A stretch of 64,000 nucleotides of DNA from Prinsepia uniflora (taxonomy: Eukaryota; Streptophyta; Magnoliopsida; Rosales; Rosaceae), in assembly GCA_032719365.1 (NCBI GenBank), contig CM064867.1, positions 64,602,136 to 64,666,135 of the forward strand. The letters run 5' to 3'. The notes under the pieces are model-generated. The model worked only from the letters and a program-made list of their open reading frames with translations. It was not told the DNA's origin and did no database searches. Shown piece by piece: positions 51,729 to 63,294 of the stretch (the first letter of the stretch is position 1; each line of letters starts with the position of its first letter). The position numbers were made by a program, and so were the translations under genes.

Positions 51729-54349
51729 TCATCTTCTAGTAAGATTCAATGCACACAGGTTGTAGGGCTGATTCCCTTGATATCTGACAGACCATCCAAT
51801 GGCTGTCTTGTACTTTGTCAAGACCTGTACTAAACTGTCTTTTTGTGACTCGGTTAGTGCAGAAGACACTATGACGGGCAGAGTGTCGTCCGAGCCAAGA
51901 TAGGCATACTTCAGGTGGTCAGGAAAAACTTTGAGCTCGAGAACGGGGGCCTGAATCACTGAAGGAGGAGTGACATTAGTACTAATTTGAAGTGACGAGG
52001 GTACCTGATGATGTACCATTCTGGGGGCCTCATTTAGGGTCATGACTTCATCCCAAATTCGAGGCTCTAGTTCGAAATCAGTATCTACAACCAAGGCGTC
52101 CCCTGATTTCGTTAGGCCAACTCCTTCCTGGATTATCATGTTGAGTGTGTCTTCTCGAATTGAATCAAGATGTTTCTCTGCGAGAGAAGTGCACACGTCA
52201 ATAGAAAAATTAGTATGAGTTGTGGAACTAGGGTACCTCATGGCATCAAAAATGTTGAAGCCAATTTCCTCTCCGTCTACTTCCATAGTTAATGTTCCAT
52301 TGAACACATCAATCTTTGTCTTGGTAGTTCTCATGAATGGTCTTCCCAACAACATTAGTGGAGCTTGATTCGTAGGGGAATCCTCCATGTCTAGGACATA
52401 AAAGTCAGCGGGGAAGATGAGCTGGTTAACCTGCACAAGAACATCTTCGACGTATCCCTTAGGATACACATTAGAGCGATCGGCTAACTGAATGATAATA
52501 TCGTCATGCTGTAATTTACCTAGACCTAGGGCAACATATAGTGAATATGGCATAACATTAATGGATGCTCCTAAGTCTAGCATGACTTGATCAAATGACT
52601 TGTTACCAATCACGCAGGGAACAGAAAAACTCCCTGGCTCCTTCAACTTTGGGGGTAGCTGACGCTGGATTACAGCAGAAACTGTTTCACTCACCATCAC
52701 AACCTCCTTCTCCCTCGTCTGGCGCCTTGGAGTGCATAACTCTTTCAGAAATTTTGCGTATTTCGGCACTTGTTTGATGCACTCGATCAAGGGCATGTTG
52801 ATTTGCACCCTTTTGAAGATCTCCAAGATTTCCTCATCGGATTCATTCTTCTTAGATTTGGCAAGCCTACTTGGAAATGGTGCATGCACAAACGGGGAAT
52901 TAGTAACAACCGAACTTGAAGGGATTGGGTTATTACCTTGTGTGTGGGTAGGTTGAACTGGTGGTTGTGTCGTGGTGGTCTTAGTTGCCACCTTGTGCTT
53001 TTCAGCCTCAGAAACGGCTGGATCTGGCTCTATTTCTCCGAGCACTTTACCACTTCGAGTGATAATTGCATTGGCTTCAGGTCTTACATTTGGGTTAGGC
53101 GTAGGTTGAGGTGGAAGCACCCCGCTAGCTTGGATCTTACCCATGAAGTCCACGACTTTTCCCATTTGGTCCTTGAGATCAGCGATGTCTTTTTGTTGAT
53201 TTTGCTGACCTGTGACAAGAGCCTGAGTTGACGCCATTAGTGTTTGCTGCCCTTGGGAAAGAGCAGCCAGCATTTTATCATAATCAGGATTAGAAGATGA
53301 AGAAGTATGATTATTTGCATGATTATGAGAAAAGTTAGAAAATGGGACCGGGAGCCTTGGTTGCCATGTGGGCCTTGGGAACTGGTCTGGGACACGGTTT
53401 GGCCCGGTCGACATGTGCTGAGGGTTTAGGACATTGTTCGGATCTCTCCAACTGTAACCTTGGGTCCTTGGCCCTCCTTGAAAGCCTCCAATGACGTGTG
53501 TCATTTCAGTTCCGGAGTCTTCCTCCCTTACAGTGTAGGGACATTGTTCCTCAAGATGGCCTTGAGAGCATATGGAACAAACTGGAGCTACCTGTTTCTT
53601 TAGTTCAAGCATATTTGAAAGCATAGAGGTGATCTTATCTAACTTTGAATCATTTATAGCATGGGAACTTACCTCATGTACCTTTCTAGAAATAGGATCG
53701 GCACCTTCGTATTGTGCATCATTGAGTGCACGGCTTTCAAGTAGTGCACGACCATCTACTAGGCTCCGAGCTAAGAAACTTCCATTAGCTGCAGCATCGA
53801 GCAGTCCTCTATCCCAACCTTTGAGTCCTTCTTAAAAGTAGGTTAAAAGATAGCCTTCTGTGATCCCGTGAGTAGGGCATAAAGCACAAAGTTCCTTAAA
53901 CCTCTCGTAGTACTGGCTGAAATTCTCATCATGTTCTTTCTGCTTGATTCCAGTGATCTCTTTTTTTAAGACCGTAATCTTTGAGGCAGGGAAGTACTTG
54001 GTAAGAAACTCCTGAACCAACTTCTCCCAAGAGTCAATATGATTGGGTGGGAGACTTAAAAGCCATACCCGTGCTCTTTCTTCCAAGGACAATGGGAAAG
54101 CTTTCAGCTTCATGATTTCCAAGTCCGCATCATCCGGACACATACTACTAATGATGAATTGGAACTCCGTTAAGTGTTTGTGTGGATCTTCATTTCTGTT
54201 CCACGGAACTTGGGTAGTTGATGAAGGACTCCACTCTTAAGCTCAATATCTTTCTTGTTGGTTCGAGGCTCGGGATATTGGATGCAGAAGTCTGTAGTGC
54301 CATTTGTGTTTGCACATGTCTGCTCCCGGATACTCAGGTTTCGTGCCAT
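51729..54349 (-). pseudogene. gag-protease of element G
   Basis: It starts at about 54349 (MARNLSIREQTCANTNGTTD), with an upstream in-frame segment from about 54535 broken by a TAA near 54440. A frameshift lies near 54195. The gag core, with 'LKAFPLSLEERARVWLLSLP' and 'ITGIKQKEHDENFSQYYERF', runs to a TAA at 53832 where relatives have Tyr. Beyond it the frame continues through 'ALNDAQYEGADPISRKVHE', a CSIC...HLEEQC zinc-knuckle-like motif, a proline-rich linker, and protease 'VMLDLGASINVMPYSLYVAL'. It ends at 51729, just before RT, after a frameshift. These polyproteins would form the particle and process it. Confidence 0.9.
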
Positions 54350-54549
54350 GGTTATCGGTGTTCCGAAAATCTGTTCTTCTTCTGAATTACTCTTCTCGCT
54401 TTTGGACTCACCGAATATTGGGGATGGAGGTTCGGATTAACCGGTTTGCTTAAGTGCATCTCTGAATATCGCGTTGCTTGGTGAGATGTCAAGTTGTCTT
54501 CTCAGCCGATCAAGCTTAGATTGATGAGCACGCATTCATAAGTTCGTAC

Positions 54550-55912
54550 CTCTATGAAAACAAAACTCTAAGTTAGAAGGCAAGTATACACAAGAAGAGA
54601 TAATAAGAGTAAGATAGTAGAGATTTGCATAAAGTATCACATAAATGGAAACCAGAATTAACAAAAAGTTACGTTAATGGAAAGAAAATGCACAAGTTCC
54701 AAATTCAAACTAATAATGCAATAAGTAGAGTTTTAGAGTGTCATGAATAACTTTCCCCTTCCGCTTCTCATAGTACTTTCCTGGGCGTACGGCCTGCGCG
54801 TACTGATAAACACCATTCCACCATTCAACATTAATCATGGCCAGTTGAGATAGATGTAACGCGAGAAGCAAGGATAATTTTAAGAGCACCCCGAGGCTAG
54901 CTTGGCATATACTCCATTGGTGTTCCCTTTCTTAATCCAAAACTTGTCACCAGTCATAACTCTCCTAGACACCATAATCAATCCAAATGACGACGTAGAG
55001 AATTACCAAACCCTAGTGTTTACAAACTCCGCCCCAACCTCATGTCCATAGATTCAAGTCTATGGTGTGTGGTGATGAAATCCACACATCATGAAGGGTT
55101 AAGGAGAAAGTAAATAAAAGGGGCACTACCTGTTCCCGAAAGTAAGATTTTGAAGAAAAAGGGACTAAGAGATTCATGCAACTCTAAAACAATTAATATG
55201 AAACAATACTTACACTTTAGGAAATTCAAAGATGAATAAAGTTTCAAAAAAAAAAAATTAATTTTTTTTAAATTTTTTTTAAATTTTTAATTTTTTAATT
55301 TTTTAATTTTTAATTTATTCCGAATTTTCTTTTTTTTTCATTTAAAATTTAAAGTTTAACAAGACATAAACAAATAATTGATTACATAAAAATAAAATAA
55401 GTGTAAACATAAAGTTAGTGGACCATAAAGGTTATGGAATAAAATTAAAAGAAAGTTAATGGAATAAAGTTAATGTAATATAATTAAAGTTAAGGGAATA
55501 AAGAAAAAGTGTGAATATTAAGTTAATGGAATAAATAAAAGTAAAAGTAAAGAAAAGTGAACATATAAAATATGCATTTATGACAAGTACCAATTTTAAT
55601 ATGAACAAGTAAAAGTAAAAGTAAACAAATGAAATTAAATTATGAACAAGTATCAAATTTAATACGAACAAATATATTTAAAAAAAAATTATGAACATTT
55701 ATGAACAAGTATAAATTAGAAATTAAGAATAAGTAAAGTATGAGCATTATAAACAAAAATAATAAGAACAATAATAAGATGGATAAATAAAATATAAACA
55801 AGTAAGTAAATGTTATAAACAAATATAATATTAACAAAAATAAAATTTATAAACAAGTATAATATGCACAATTTATATACATACACTAACAAATTAAAAA
55901 TGATTTTCAATT
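54550..55912 (-). other. 5' leader of element G
   Basis: About 1.35 kb between the primer site and gag, very AT-rich, with a run of T/A homopolymers at 55246-55340. No conserved frame is seen. The short hydrophobic frames at 55456-55931 are low-complexity artefacts. Confidence 0.6.
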
Positions 55913-55913
55913 T

Positions 55914-55930
55914 CCCCGGCAACGGCGCCA
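55914..55930 (-). other. Primer-binding site of element G (tRNA-Asp)
   Basis: Minus-strand TGGCGCCGTTGCCGGGG is a perfect 17-base match to the complement of the plant tRNA-Asp 3' end. It lies five bases from the 5' LTR. Confidence 0.93.
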
Positions 55931-55935
55931 AAAAT

Positions 55936-57800
55936 TGACTACGCCCAAACTACGCATTAAATTAAACATGTAATTCGAGTGTTATGCAATTTAAACCCTT
56001 TTTGTGTGGATGTAGTATTGATAAATATGGATCGTTCTTAACCGGAGAAATTAGGGAACATTAATAATGTGTTAGTGGGAGATGAATAGAAGAATAATGA
56101 ATTAAAGAATTAAATAATCAAAGAATTAAATAATCAAAGAATTAACAATTTAAAGAATTAATGACTTAAAGAATAAAAGAATAGAGAATTAGAGAATTAA
56201 AGAATAAAAGAATAGAGAATTAAAGAATAAATGAATTAAAGAATTAACTAATCAAAGAATCAATAAATTAAAGAGTAAAGGAATAAAAGAATAAAGAAAT
56301 GAAAGAATCTAAGACTAATAAACTAAAAGTATGAAAGAATAAAAGAATAAAAGAATATAGAATAAAAAGGGGGTTTTGAAAAGGTTTGTGATCATGGAAA
56401 TAAGTAAAAGCATAGATAAACTAATTTTTCTTCTATTCTAATTCATGTACAAGTGATCTTCTTAAAACACAAATCTTACCAACACTCTAATAATTGCAAA
56501 TATTAAAACAATCACGAAATTTTACCTTAATCGTCTTAATTACCTTCATACATTTTTCAATACTATAAATGCACCGACAACGGACAACACTTACAATATG
56601 ATTCACCTTTTGTTTTTGACTGAATGCGCCGACAGCGATCAACATTAAGTCTCTTCAATTCTACTTTAAATGCACCGACAGCGGATAAAACACTTAACAT
56701 TGAATTGAAGTATGAAACACTAAAATGTATAAAATAACTAAAATTCATAAAGTAAGACACATGGAGATTGCATTTACACTTACAAATATTAGTAAGAAAA
56801 ACCTCACATATATTGAACTATAATCAAAACCAATAACAAAAATGAGAGTTTGAGTAAATGGAGAGTAATTGTTACACTTTCGAGATGGATGAAAACAATG
56901 GATTGTTATTCATACGATTCTACGACAGCGGACGGAACCTTATGAAGATGGAGGAAATAAACTTGGGAAATATGGACTCAAACTCTAAACTTTGTATTGG
57001 AGATACTTTGCCAAAGTTTCTCTCAAAGAAGGCTCAAATGTGTGCCTCAAAGAAGGTGTGTTTCAACAAGTGAATTGAAACCCTATTTATAGGTGGAGAA
57101 AGCTACCAAAAATAATATAAAAATACAATAAAAAATGTGGAATAATGGAATGATGAGTAATAAAGATTTGTGATGATGTTTAGAGGTGGTTTGAGTTATA
57201 AAGTTGTAAAATTGGGTTGGAAAGTGGTTGGAAAGTGGCTGGAAATTGGGTGGAAACTGCTGGAAAGAAATCAGCAGAGAGCAGCTGAAAATAACTCCCA
57301 AAATTCGGTAGGCTGCTGTTGAAGGGGCGGCTGGGAGTTCGGCAGGCGCGCGCTGAGGATAGGCGCATCGGTTCGGCAGGCGTGCGCCGGATCTCAGTCT
57401 TTTTGTTCGATGCAGGGCTGTGCGCGCTGGGGGAAGCCTTAAGGCGGGCCGCGCCAGTTTGGGCTTCGCCTGGGTTGCGCGAATTGGACGGGCTGGACCT
57501 GATTTCTACCTTTTTTTTTCTTTTCTTCTTTTTTTCTGCTGGGCTGGGCTGCACACAAATTAATTTAAATAATTTATTTATAAATTAATTATTCCACCGA
57601 ATTTCGTCCATAATTTATTCGTTATAATTCCGATCGAGACGATTCTTTCGCCAAAATGCTCCAAATTACAAACTTTATTTATCTAAACATAAAAATCACA
57701 AAATAATTTATTTTATCAATTTATTTAATATTTTAATACTAAAAGTCAAGTATAAAGGGTATAAAATAATATAAAATAATGCTTATTTAACGTCCTATCA
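55936..57800 (-). repeat. 5' LTR of element G
   Basis: Nearly identical to 45190-47057, with only scattered substitutions and small indels. TATA box on the minus strand at 57083-57092 (CTATAAATAG). Confidence 0.93.
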
Positions 57801-57805
57801 GTGGT

Positions 57806-58150
57806 TACCGAGCACAGCCGACTCCACAAGCTAGTGCGACGTCTGTTGCGTCGACAGGGCGACCAGGTCTTTCCGGTCGGGATGTTTGTTTTTACTGCGG
57901 AGAGCGAGGTCATTTCCGACGTGAGTGTCCATTGTTGCCACAGGAAGGTGGTGTAGGCCAAGGAGCAGCGGAGCCTGGATAGAGTACATCGTCAGGGACA
58001 GCGGGCACTAGAAGATGTGGTGGTGCCACTAGTAGTACGAGGGGACGTGGTAAAGCGTCGGGATCTCAGGCCCGAGTGTTTTCGATGATTCAGCAGGAAG
58101 TTCAGTCGGCACCAGGTGTGGGGACAGGTACTTTTATGATCTTTGGTTTT
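57806..58150 (+). pseudogene. gag of element K, C-terminal part
   Basis: It resumes in the same frame directly after the duplicated GTGGT. It encodes a CX2CX4HX4C zinc knuckle (CFYCGERGHFRREC, 57887-57928) that would bind the element's RNA. A TAG at 57980 is followed in frame by 'RVFSMIQQEVQSAPG' (the gag-protease linker), then the homology ends near 58145, before any protease active site. Confidence 0.85.
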
Positions 58151-58643
58151 GTTGTACCTAGTTTGTGTTGTTACTGTGAGTTCCGTTGAAGGAGGAAGGA
58201 AGTAATAGGAAAGGAGTGACTATAACTGATCGATATGAGGTTATTGAAGGAAGAGAACCCACAATCTAGAGTGTGTTTTGAGGACTTTGTAGGTTTATCC
58301 GACAAGTGGCCGAAGTAACAGCCGAAGGAGTGAGCCAGTAGGTAGGAGTCCTGTCGCTGGAAAGTGACGTGGTTGTACGTGAGGATGTACTCTATGAATT
58401 CTATCGGGTACTCCATATGAGGTATTTTAAAATACCTTTGTTTTCTATTCATAGAGTTTCCCTTGCGAACACCATGAAGTGTACCTTGTAGTTGGGGATG
58501 GTGTGAACTACCCAAGGTGGAGATGATCGACAGGAAACTTAAGAGAAGTTTTAACTTAGTTGTGAAGCACTGGGTAGGAGACCCTAGGTGTCGGGAACTA
58601 GTTGTGGAATTTCGGGGACGAAATTCTTTTTAGGTGGGTAGGT
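58151..58643 (+). other. 3' interior remnant and PPT of element K
   Basis: No pol motif is recognisable. 'tggaatttcggggacgaaat' (58605-58624) followed by 'ttttaggtgggtagg' is the signature just upstream of the 3' LTR in Tekay/Del chromoviruses and includes the polypurine tract. Confidence 0.75.
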
Positions 58644-61600
58644 TGTAACTACCCGTCCCGGAAATTAGGGTTCAGACGGTGATTAGTGAGGGATTAGTGA
58701 GTTTAATCAGGGGTTAGTTGATTCCGATAGCTTAGAATGACGATTTTGCCCCTAGTTCGGGCAAAAAGTTAACTTTTAGTTCGGACGGTCTATTGGGTTT
58801 TGACCGATGACCAGGACGTAGTTTAGGACGTCACGGATCTGTAGGAAGGTGGCACGCCCGATTCCGACATCCGAGGAGGAAGTTATGATGTTCGGAAGGT
58901 TGGGGCAGAACCGTAATGTGGGTAAAATAGGGGGAAGAGTTGACTTTTCGTACGATCAGGTTTTGACATGTTGACCTAGGATAATTAGATAGATCTCGTC
59001 GTCTTGAGTTCGATGACAGGCGGTACGTATTCATCGGACTTACAATGTGTGAGCTACGAGTCTGGGAAGGTAGTGGCACAACGGTAATTTTGACGTAAAA
59101 GGAGGGGCATTTTGGTCTTTGTGCTCTGGGATTGGTGCAACAGAGAGGGAAAATGGAGGGCTGAGATTGGGACAGTTGTGAGAGAGAAGGGGAGGATTGT
59201 GACGCGTGGCAAGGGCCTAGTGGTTTCTAGGCGTGTGCACGGTCCAAATAATTGGGGGTGCAGAGTGTTCGTGTTTGTTCTTCGAACCAGACAGAAACAG
59301 AGGGAGAAAGTTGGGAGAATTGGACAGTGTTTTGTGTGAGTTGTGTGAATTGGTGAGGGGGTGAGTGATCAGAGGTTGAGGAAGAGACAACGAGGGAGTA
59401 GGGAGGTGTTGTGCTTGTGTGTGAGAAGTGTGAAAGTCACGGGAAAACCATGGAGAAAACAGGGAGGAAGTGAGTGATTGTGGGTGGTGGTGCGGCCGTG
59501 ATCGATCAATCGAGGCCAGCGGAGGTGTTCAGAGGATGGAGGAGGACGGGAGGAGCTACTACCTCAGGGCTGAGCTCACGACGGCGATAGGAGGCAGGTA
59601 ATTTCTTGTTTACCCTTTCGATGCTTTGTTTAGCCGTGGAAGTTCAAAGTGAAAGTCGCGGCTTTAGGGATAGAATCGAGGAGTCCTGTGAGGTCTAGGG
59701 AGTTTAGTGGAGTCTTAGGTAACTGCTGGTTGTGCAGCCATGATGGAGGAGTGCACGGTGGAGGCCAGACGACGGAGAGTACTCTGTGTGCTCTGTTTTG
59801 CCGTTTTGTTCCAAACGTAGAGTCGTGGACTTAGGGAATGAGTCGACGGTTTTGGTGAGTTGGGTGAGACTCAGTGAGGTTCTAGGAAGGGTTTAAGATA
59901 GCCACCATGACGGGGGGTGATCTGGGTGGCTGGAGAAGGAAACAGGGCAGGTGTTCGGGTTTTGTTTCGAGTTCGAGTTGATGAGTATTAGGTCGTGTCG
60001 AGGAGTTTGAGTGAGGGGGAATCGATAGGGTAGGTCTGGACGATGCTGTTGGTGAAGATAGGAGTGGTTTTGGTGCAGGTACGGCGGAGAACCGTCCTCG
60101 CCGGTTCGAGTTGCAGACACTGTGTCGAACCGGGTCTGCTTGAGGAAGACGAAGCACTGTAGCAGGCGCGTGAGGGCCACGCGCAGCCACTTTGGGCGGC
60201 GCGTGGGGGCACGTGCGACGGCGGCTGGGGAAGTTGTCAACATGGTTTTTGGTCTAGGTGTTGTGACGAGTCTTTTAGCATTGGTTTCGGGTTAATCGGA
60301 CGTTGGTTGAGGATAGTTCCGCTAGGGTGAAGGTTTAGGGTTCCGGTTCGGTACGTTTAGGACCCGGGGATTTTTGAGGGAATTTAGGTGGATACTCGTA
60401 GACGTGTTAGTAACGTACTTTGGCGGTTGTTGACTGGATCGGGAATTCCTGAGGAAGCTGAGGAACGTACGAGACGTTCGGAACACGATTGAGGGCTCGG
60501 TACTGTGAGTGGACCCTTTCCTTAAACTCAAACATGCATAACTGCTTTTCTATAATTGTTTTATATATGTGATTTCATGAAGGTTGGATTTATGATGTGG
60601 TTTTACATCATTGCACGGTTTTCGAGAAATAACTATTTGGCACGTTTACGAGAAAGTGTGAATTCTGCATATAAAGCTATGGTTTTGGGGTTTCAAACGT
60701 TAAATGATTTTCAATGATTATAAGTGGATTTTGGAACACGATTTGATGATCAATGATTTTCGGTTTTGAAATCGGATTTCGAGAATCGAGATTTGGTTTT
60801 AAGATTGGAACGTGGAATTCCGGATTTGGGTTCGGAATGACGGTTCGGAATGCCGGAAGGGCATCAGACCGGTGATTTTGGATTCGGGTTTGGATATGGA
60901 TTTAGAAATGGTTTTCAAATGGTTTTGGATTGAATTTGCTGGATCTGGTTATTGGGTTTAAAGACCCGGATATTGATTGACGGGGGACGGGCCCGGATTG
61001 GGTTTAAAGACCCGGATTGAGTTTAAAGACTCGGGAGTTTAAAGACCTGGATATATTGATATTTCCCCCGTAGGCCTGTTGAGTTTAAAGACTCGGATAT
61101 TATTGAGGCCTGGATTGAGTTTAAAGACTCGGGAGTTTAAAGACTCAGATAGATCCAGCAGGTTTGATCGGAAAATGATGAGTTGATATTCCCGATTTAA
61201 GATACAGTTTTATGATGTTTCTGCTATGATTTCTATAACTTTTTTATAGTGTTTCTGTTCTTATGGTGAGGTTATGAGACTTATACTGTTTAAAATGATT
61301 CTGTAAATGTTTTATGGTGATTGATTGATAACTGTTTTCATAACTGGGTTATGCATGTGGTTTTAAAACGGAGGGCTAAACCCGGTTTTCTTTAAAATGG
61401 TTTGGAAACTTTTCTGTTATTTATGGTCCACTCACACCTTCTGTTTTTAATTGCCCTCCAGGTTGTGGAGTTAGCGCGGGGTTCCGGCGTCGAGGCAACG
61501 TCTGAGGCGTAGAAGTTACGAGAGGGATCACGGGGTGTTTTAATTTTCCGTGTGCGTGTGCTGTTTATCGGTTTTTCTTTTCTGTGTATGTGGGACTATG

Positions 61601-61760
61601 CTCTATAAACTTTTAACTTCGGGATGTTTTGTATAGTTTCTCCTGCGTCTGACTGAGTACTTTGGTGGTTGCGTGTGAGTTTTACTTTTGTGTGTGTTGG
61701 GGTCAGACGGGAGCAAGATTTACCTCGGTTTCCGGGGTGAAACCGGGGTGGGTCCTGACA
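58644..61760 (+). repeat. 3' LTR of element K
   Basis: TGTAACTACCCGTCCCGG ... GGGTCCTGACA. It is about 37 bp longer than the left LTR, mostly from an extra segment ('atatttcccccgtaggcctg', near 61058) within the 'gagtttaaagactcgg' repeat zone. It keeps an intact GTGAGTGG block (60505). Confidence 0.92.
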
Positions 61761-62183
61761 CTGTATGATTCGGTTTTTTGGGTTGAGACCCTACTGAGAT
61801 GATGGCTTCCATTGAGAAGCATTTTTCACTGTATTTTGGTTTGGGAAGCAATATGTCTTGCTTCCGAGAAAGTATTTGATAAAACCGTTTTATGATGCAT
61901 GCATGCTTTATGTGAAGGGTATAAATATCTTTTCGATATAAATGAGTTTTATAAACTATTGTTTTGTCCACTCATAGATTTTATAATTTTAATACCCTTC
62001 AGGTTGGTCGTGGATGCGGGTTGTAGCAGAGATCGAGACATCACATGCCACCGCCGATCCTGGAGTACTCTGATGAACCCCGAGTGGGTGACGAGTTTAT
62101 CCCTGGGCTGACACGCGGTGACAAACGGGAGCAGGCACGTCTCACGATAATCCAGGGGGATTGGGACGGGTCATGTCACATAG

Positions 62184-62599
62184 GCCTCCTTTATAATGTA
62201 TGGCTGCTATCCCTTGCTCACAAGGGGTTCTCGTGAGGTCCCATTTTCTTCAAGGGCAAGTATGGGCATCAAAATTCACCACAGGCTAGTGTCCTCCACA
62301 GCCATGTACCTTGTCATTTTTTCCACTAGCCCATCTAACACTATAATGCCCTGAATCGTCTTTCAACTTTTGTACTTGGTTGAATACATTTAAAAAAATT
62401 GTCTAAAGCTAACTAGCCTCTTATCTCTTCTCTGTTGTATCATATTCATCAATGGATATCTAATCATCTTAAACATAGTGATGATTGTTTTATCTCTGCC
62501 TGGCATGATGCTATTGTTGAGGTTTCACAGTAGTCATTTTGCAGCATGATCGTCTTGAACCATGTTTGATAATTGGACTTGGACCACTATTTAGTAGGT
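62184..62599. other. Flank between L and the MULE remnant
   Basis: No supported coding sequence. It may include the degenerate C-terminal end of the transposase region that follows. Confidence 0.3.
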
Positions 62600-63180
62600 T
62601 TTTCTACCAACCATTTTTAAACCTTTTCATCTAATGTTCTTAGCTTCTCCATCTTCTCTAGGAAAGTGGGAACTGTTGTCGCTTTTGCACAATCCCATTG
62701 AGTATCCTTCAATGCTTTACTTTTGAAACTCATTTTGCAGTTACTATAAAAGTTCATACAACAAAATGTAAGCTCGGCTCTTGGCATTAAGTCTTGAATG
62801 GTTGCTTCAAGGCCCATTTTCTTGTCACTAAGGATACTCCACCCAAAATAATTTTCCATACCCAAATCCACCATAAAAAAACTCCAAGAATCAAGTCCAC
62901 GAGTCCTTTGTTAGCATTTCAACCACTACAATAGCAATCACCCATGTCCCATCATGTCCTTCTAATCCAATAACAGTCAACAATATCCATCATAAACTCC
63001 TTTTAGATGACAGCCATCCAAGACAATAGAAGGCCAATAACACTTCCTAAAATCTTTCTAACATGCCTACAAGAATATGAGAGCCTCTTGACAACTTGGT
63101 CTCCATCCATCAAATTACAAGCCATTGACGTGATCGCACAGGTATTAGTTCGCTTCAACTCATGGTAGCAATCTCATGAC
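62600..63180 (-). pseudogene. MULE (Mutator-like) transposase remnant
   Basis: The minus-strand frame 62617-62874 has 'WSILSDKKMGLEATIQDLMP', 'RAELTFCCMNFYSNCKMSFK' and 'ALKDTQWDCAKATTVPTF'. This matches the plant MULE transposase core, usually 'FISDRQKGLL..A...PNAEHRFCVRHLYANF'. Further upstream (to about 63020), broken frames give 'CHLKGVYDGY' and 'GLEGHDGTWVIAIVVVE', the preceding DGCHLKG...VE part of the same domain. Stops and frameshifts make it non-functional. Terminal inverted repeats were not located. Confidence 0.75.
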
Positions 63181-63294
63181 ATTACACATTGATTTTATAG
63201 GGATCTTCTATTAATTCTAGGTCATTGTGCTTTTCTATATATGCCTTCATATTGTTGATCCCAATGAAAAATTCAAAAGAGATAACATAAACAA

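Larger units (their letters stand above)
45190..57800 (-). mobile_element. Athila-type Ty3/gypsy retrotransposon (element G)
   Basis: 12.6 kb on the minus strand, with LTRs 45190-47057 and 55936-57800 and a perfect GTGGT duplication (45185-45189 and 57801-57805). It has a tRNA-Asp primer site, gag-protease, a long RT-RNase H-integrase frame, then about 1.8 kb without a gene before the 3' LTR. The protease motif DLGAS, gag 'RARVWLLSLPP' and 'ALNDAQYEGADP' fit the Athila lineage. No env-like ORF is seen. LTRs are very alike, so this is among the younger insertions. It sits inside the gag gene of K. Confidence 0.93.
41287..61760 (+). mobile_element. Gag-only chromovirus element K, split by Athila-type element G
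   Basis: Left LTR 41287-44366 and right LTR 58644-61760, about 3.1 kb each and highly similar, with a perfect CTGTA duplication (41282-41286 and 61761-61765). Without G the interior is only about 1.66 kb: initiator tRNA-Met PBS, gag up to the start of protease, a short remnant and the PPT. Protease active site, RT, RNase H, integrase and chromodomain are absent. This matches the described class of terminal-repeat elements carrying only a gag domain (TR-GAG). Gag type and PPT point to the Tekay/Del side of the chromoviruses. Confidence 0.9.
38941..62178 (+). mobile_element. Solo LTR L (about 2.76 kb), split by element K
   Basis: Left part 38941-41286 begins TGTAACGACTTGTCCC; right part 61766-62178 ends GACGGGTCATGTCA. 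Flanks CCATA and CATAG share CATA but are offset by one base, so the target duplication is imperfect. No primer site follows. The right part keeps the conserved block 'gtccactcatagatttt...cccttcagg' (61967-62003). A TGACGTCA palindrome (39897-39904) and TTGAC motifs lie at 39845-39975. Confidence 0.75.

Noticed and set aside
55456..55931. Small hydrophobic 'membrane protein' ORFs
   Set aside because: Translations of AT-rich leader sequence in element G; composition alone makes them Phe/Leu/Ile rich.
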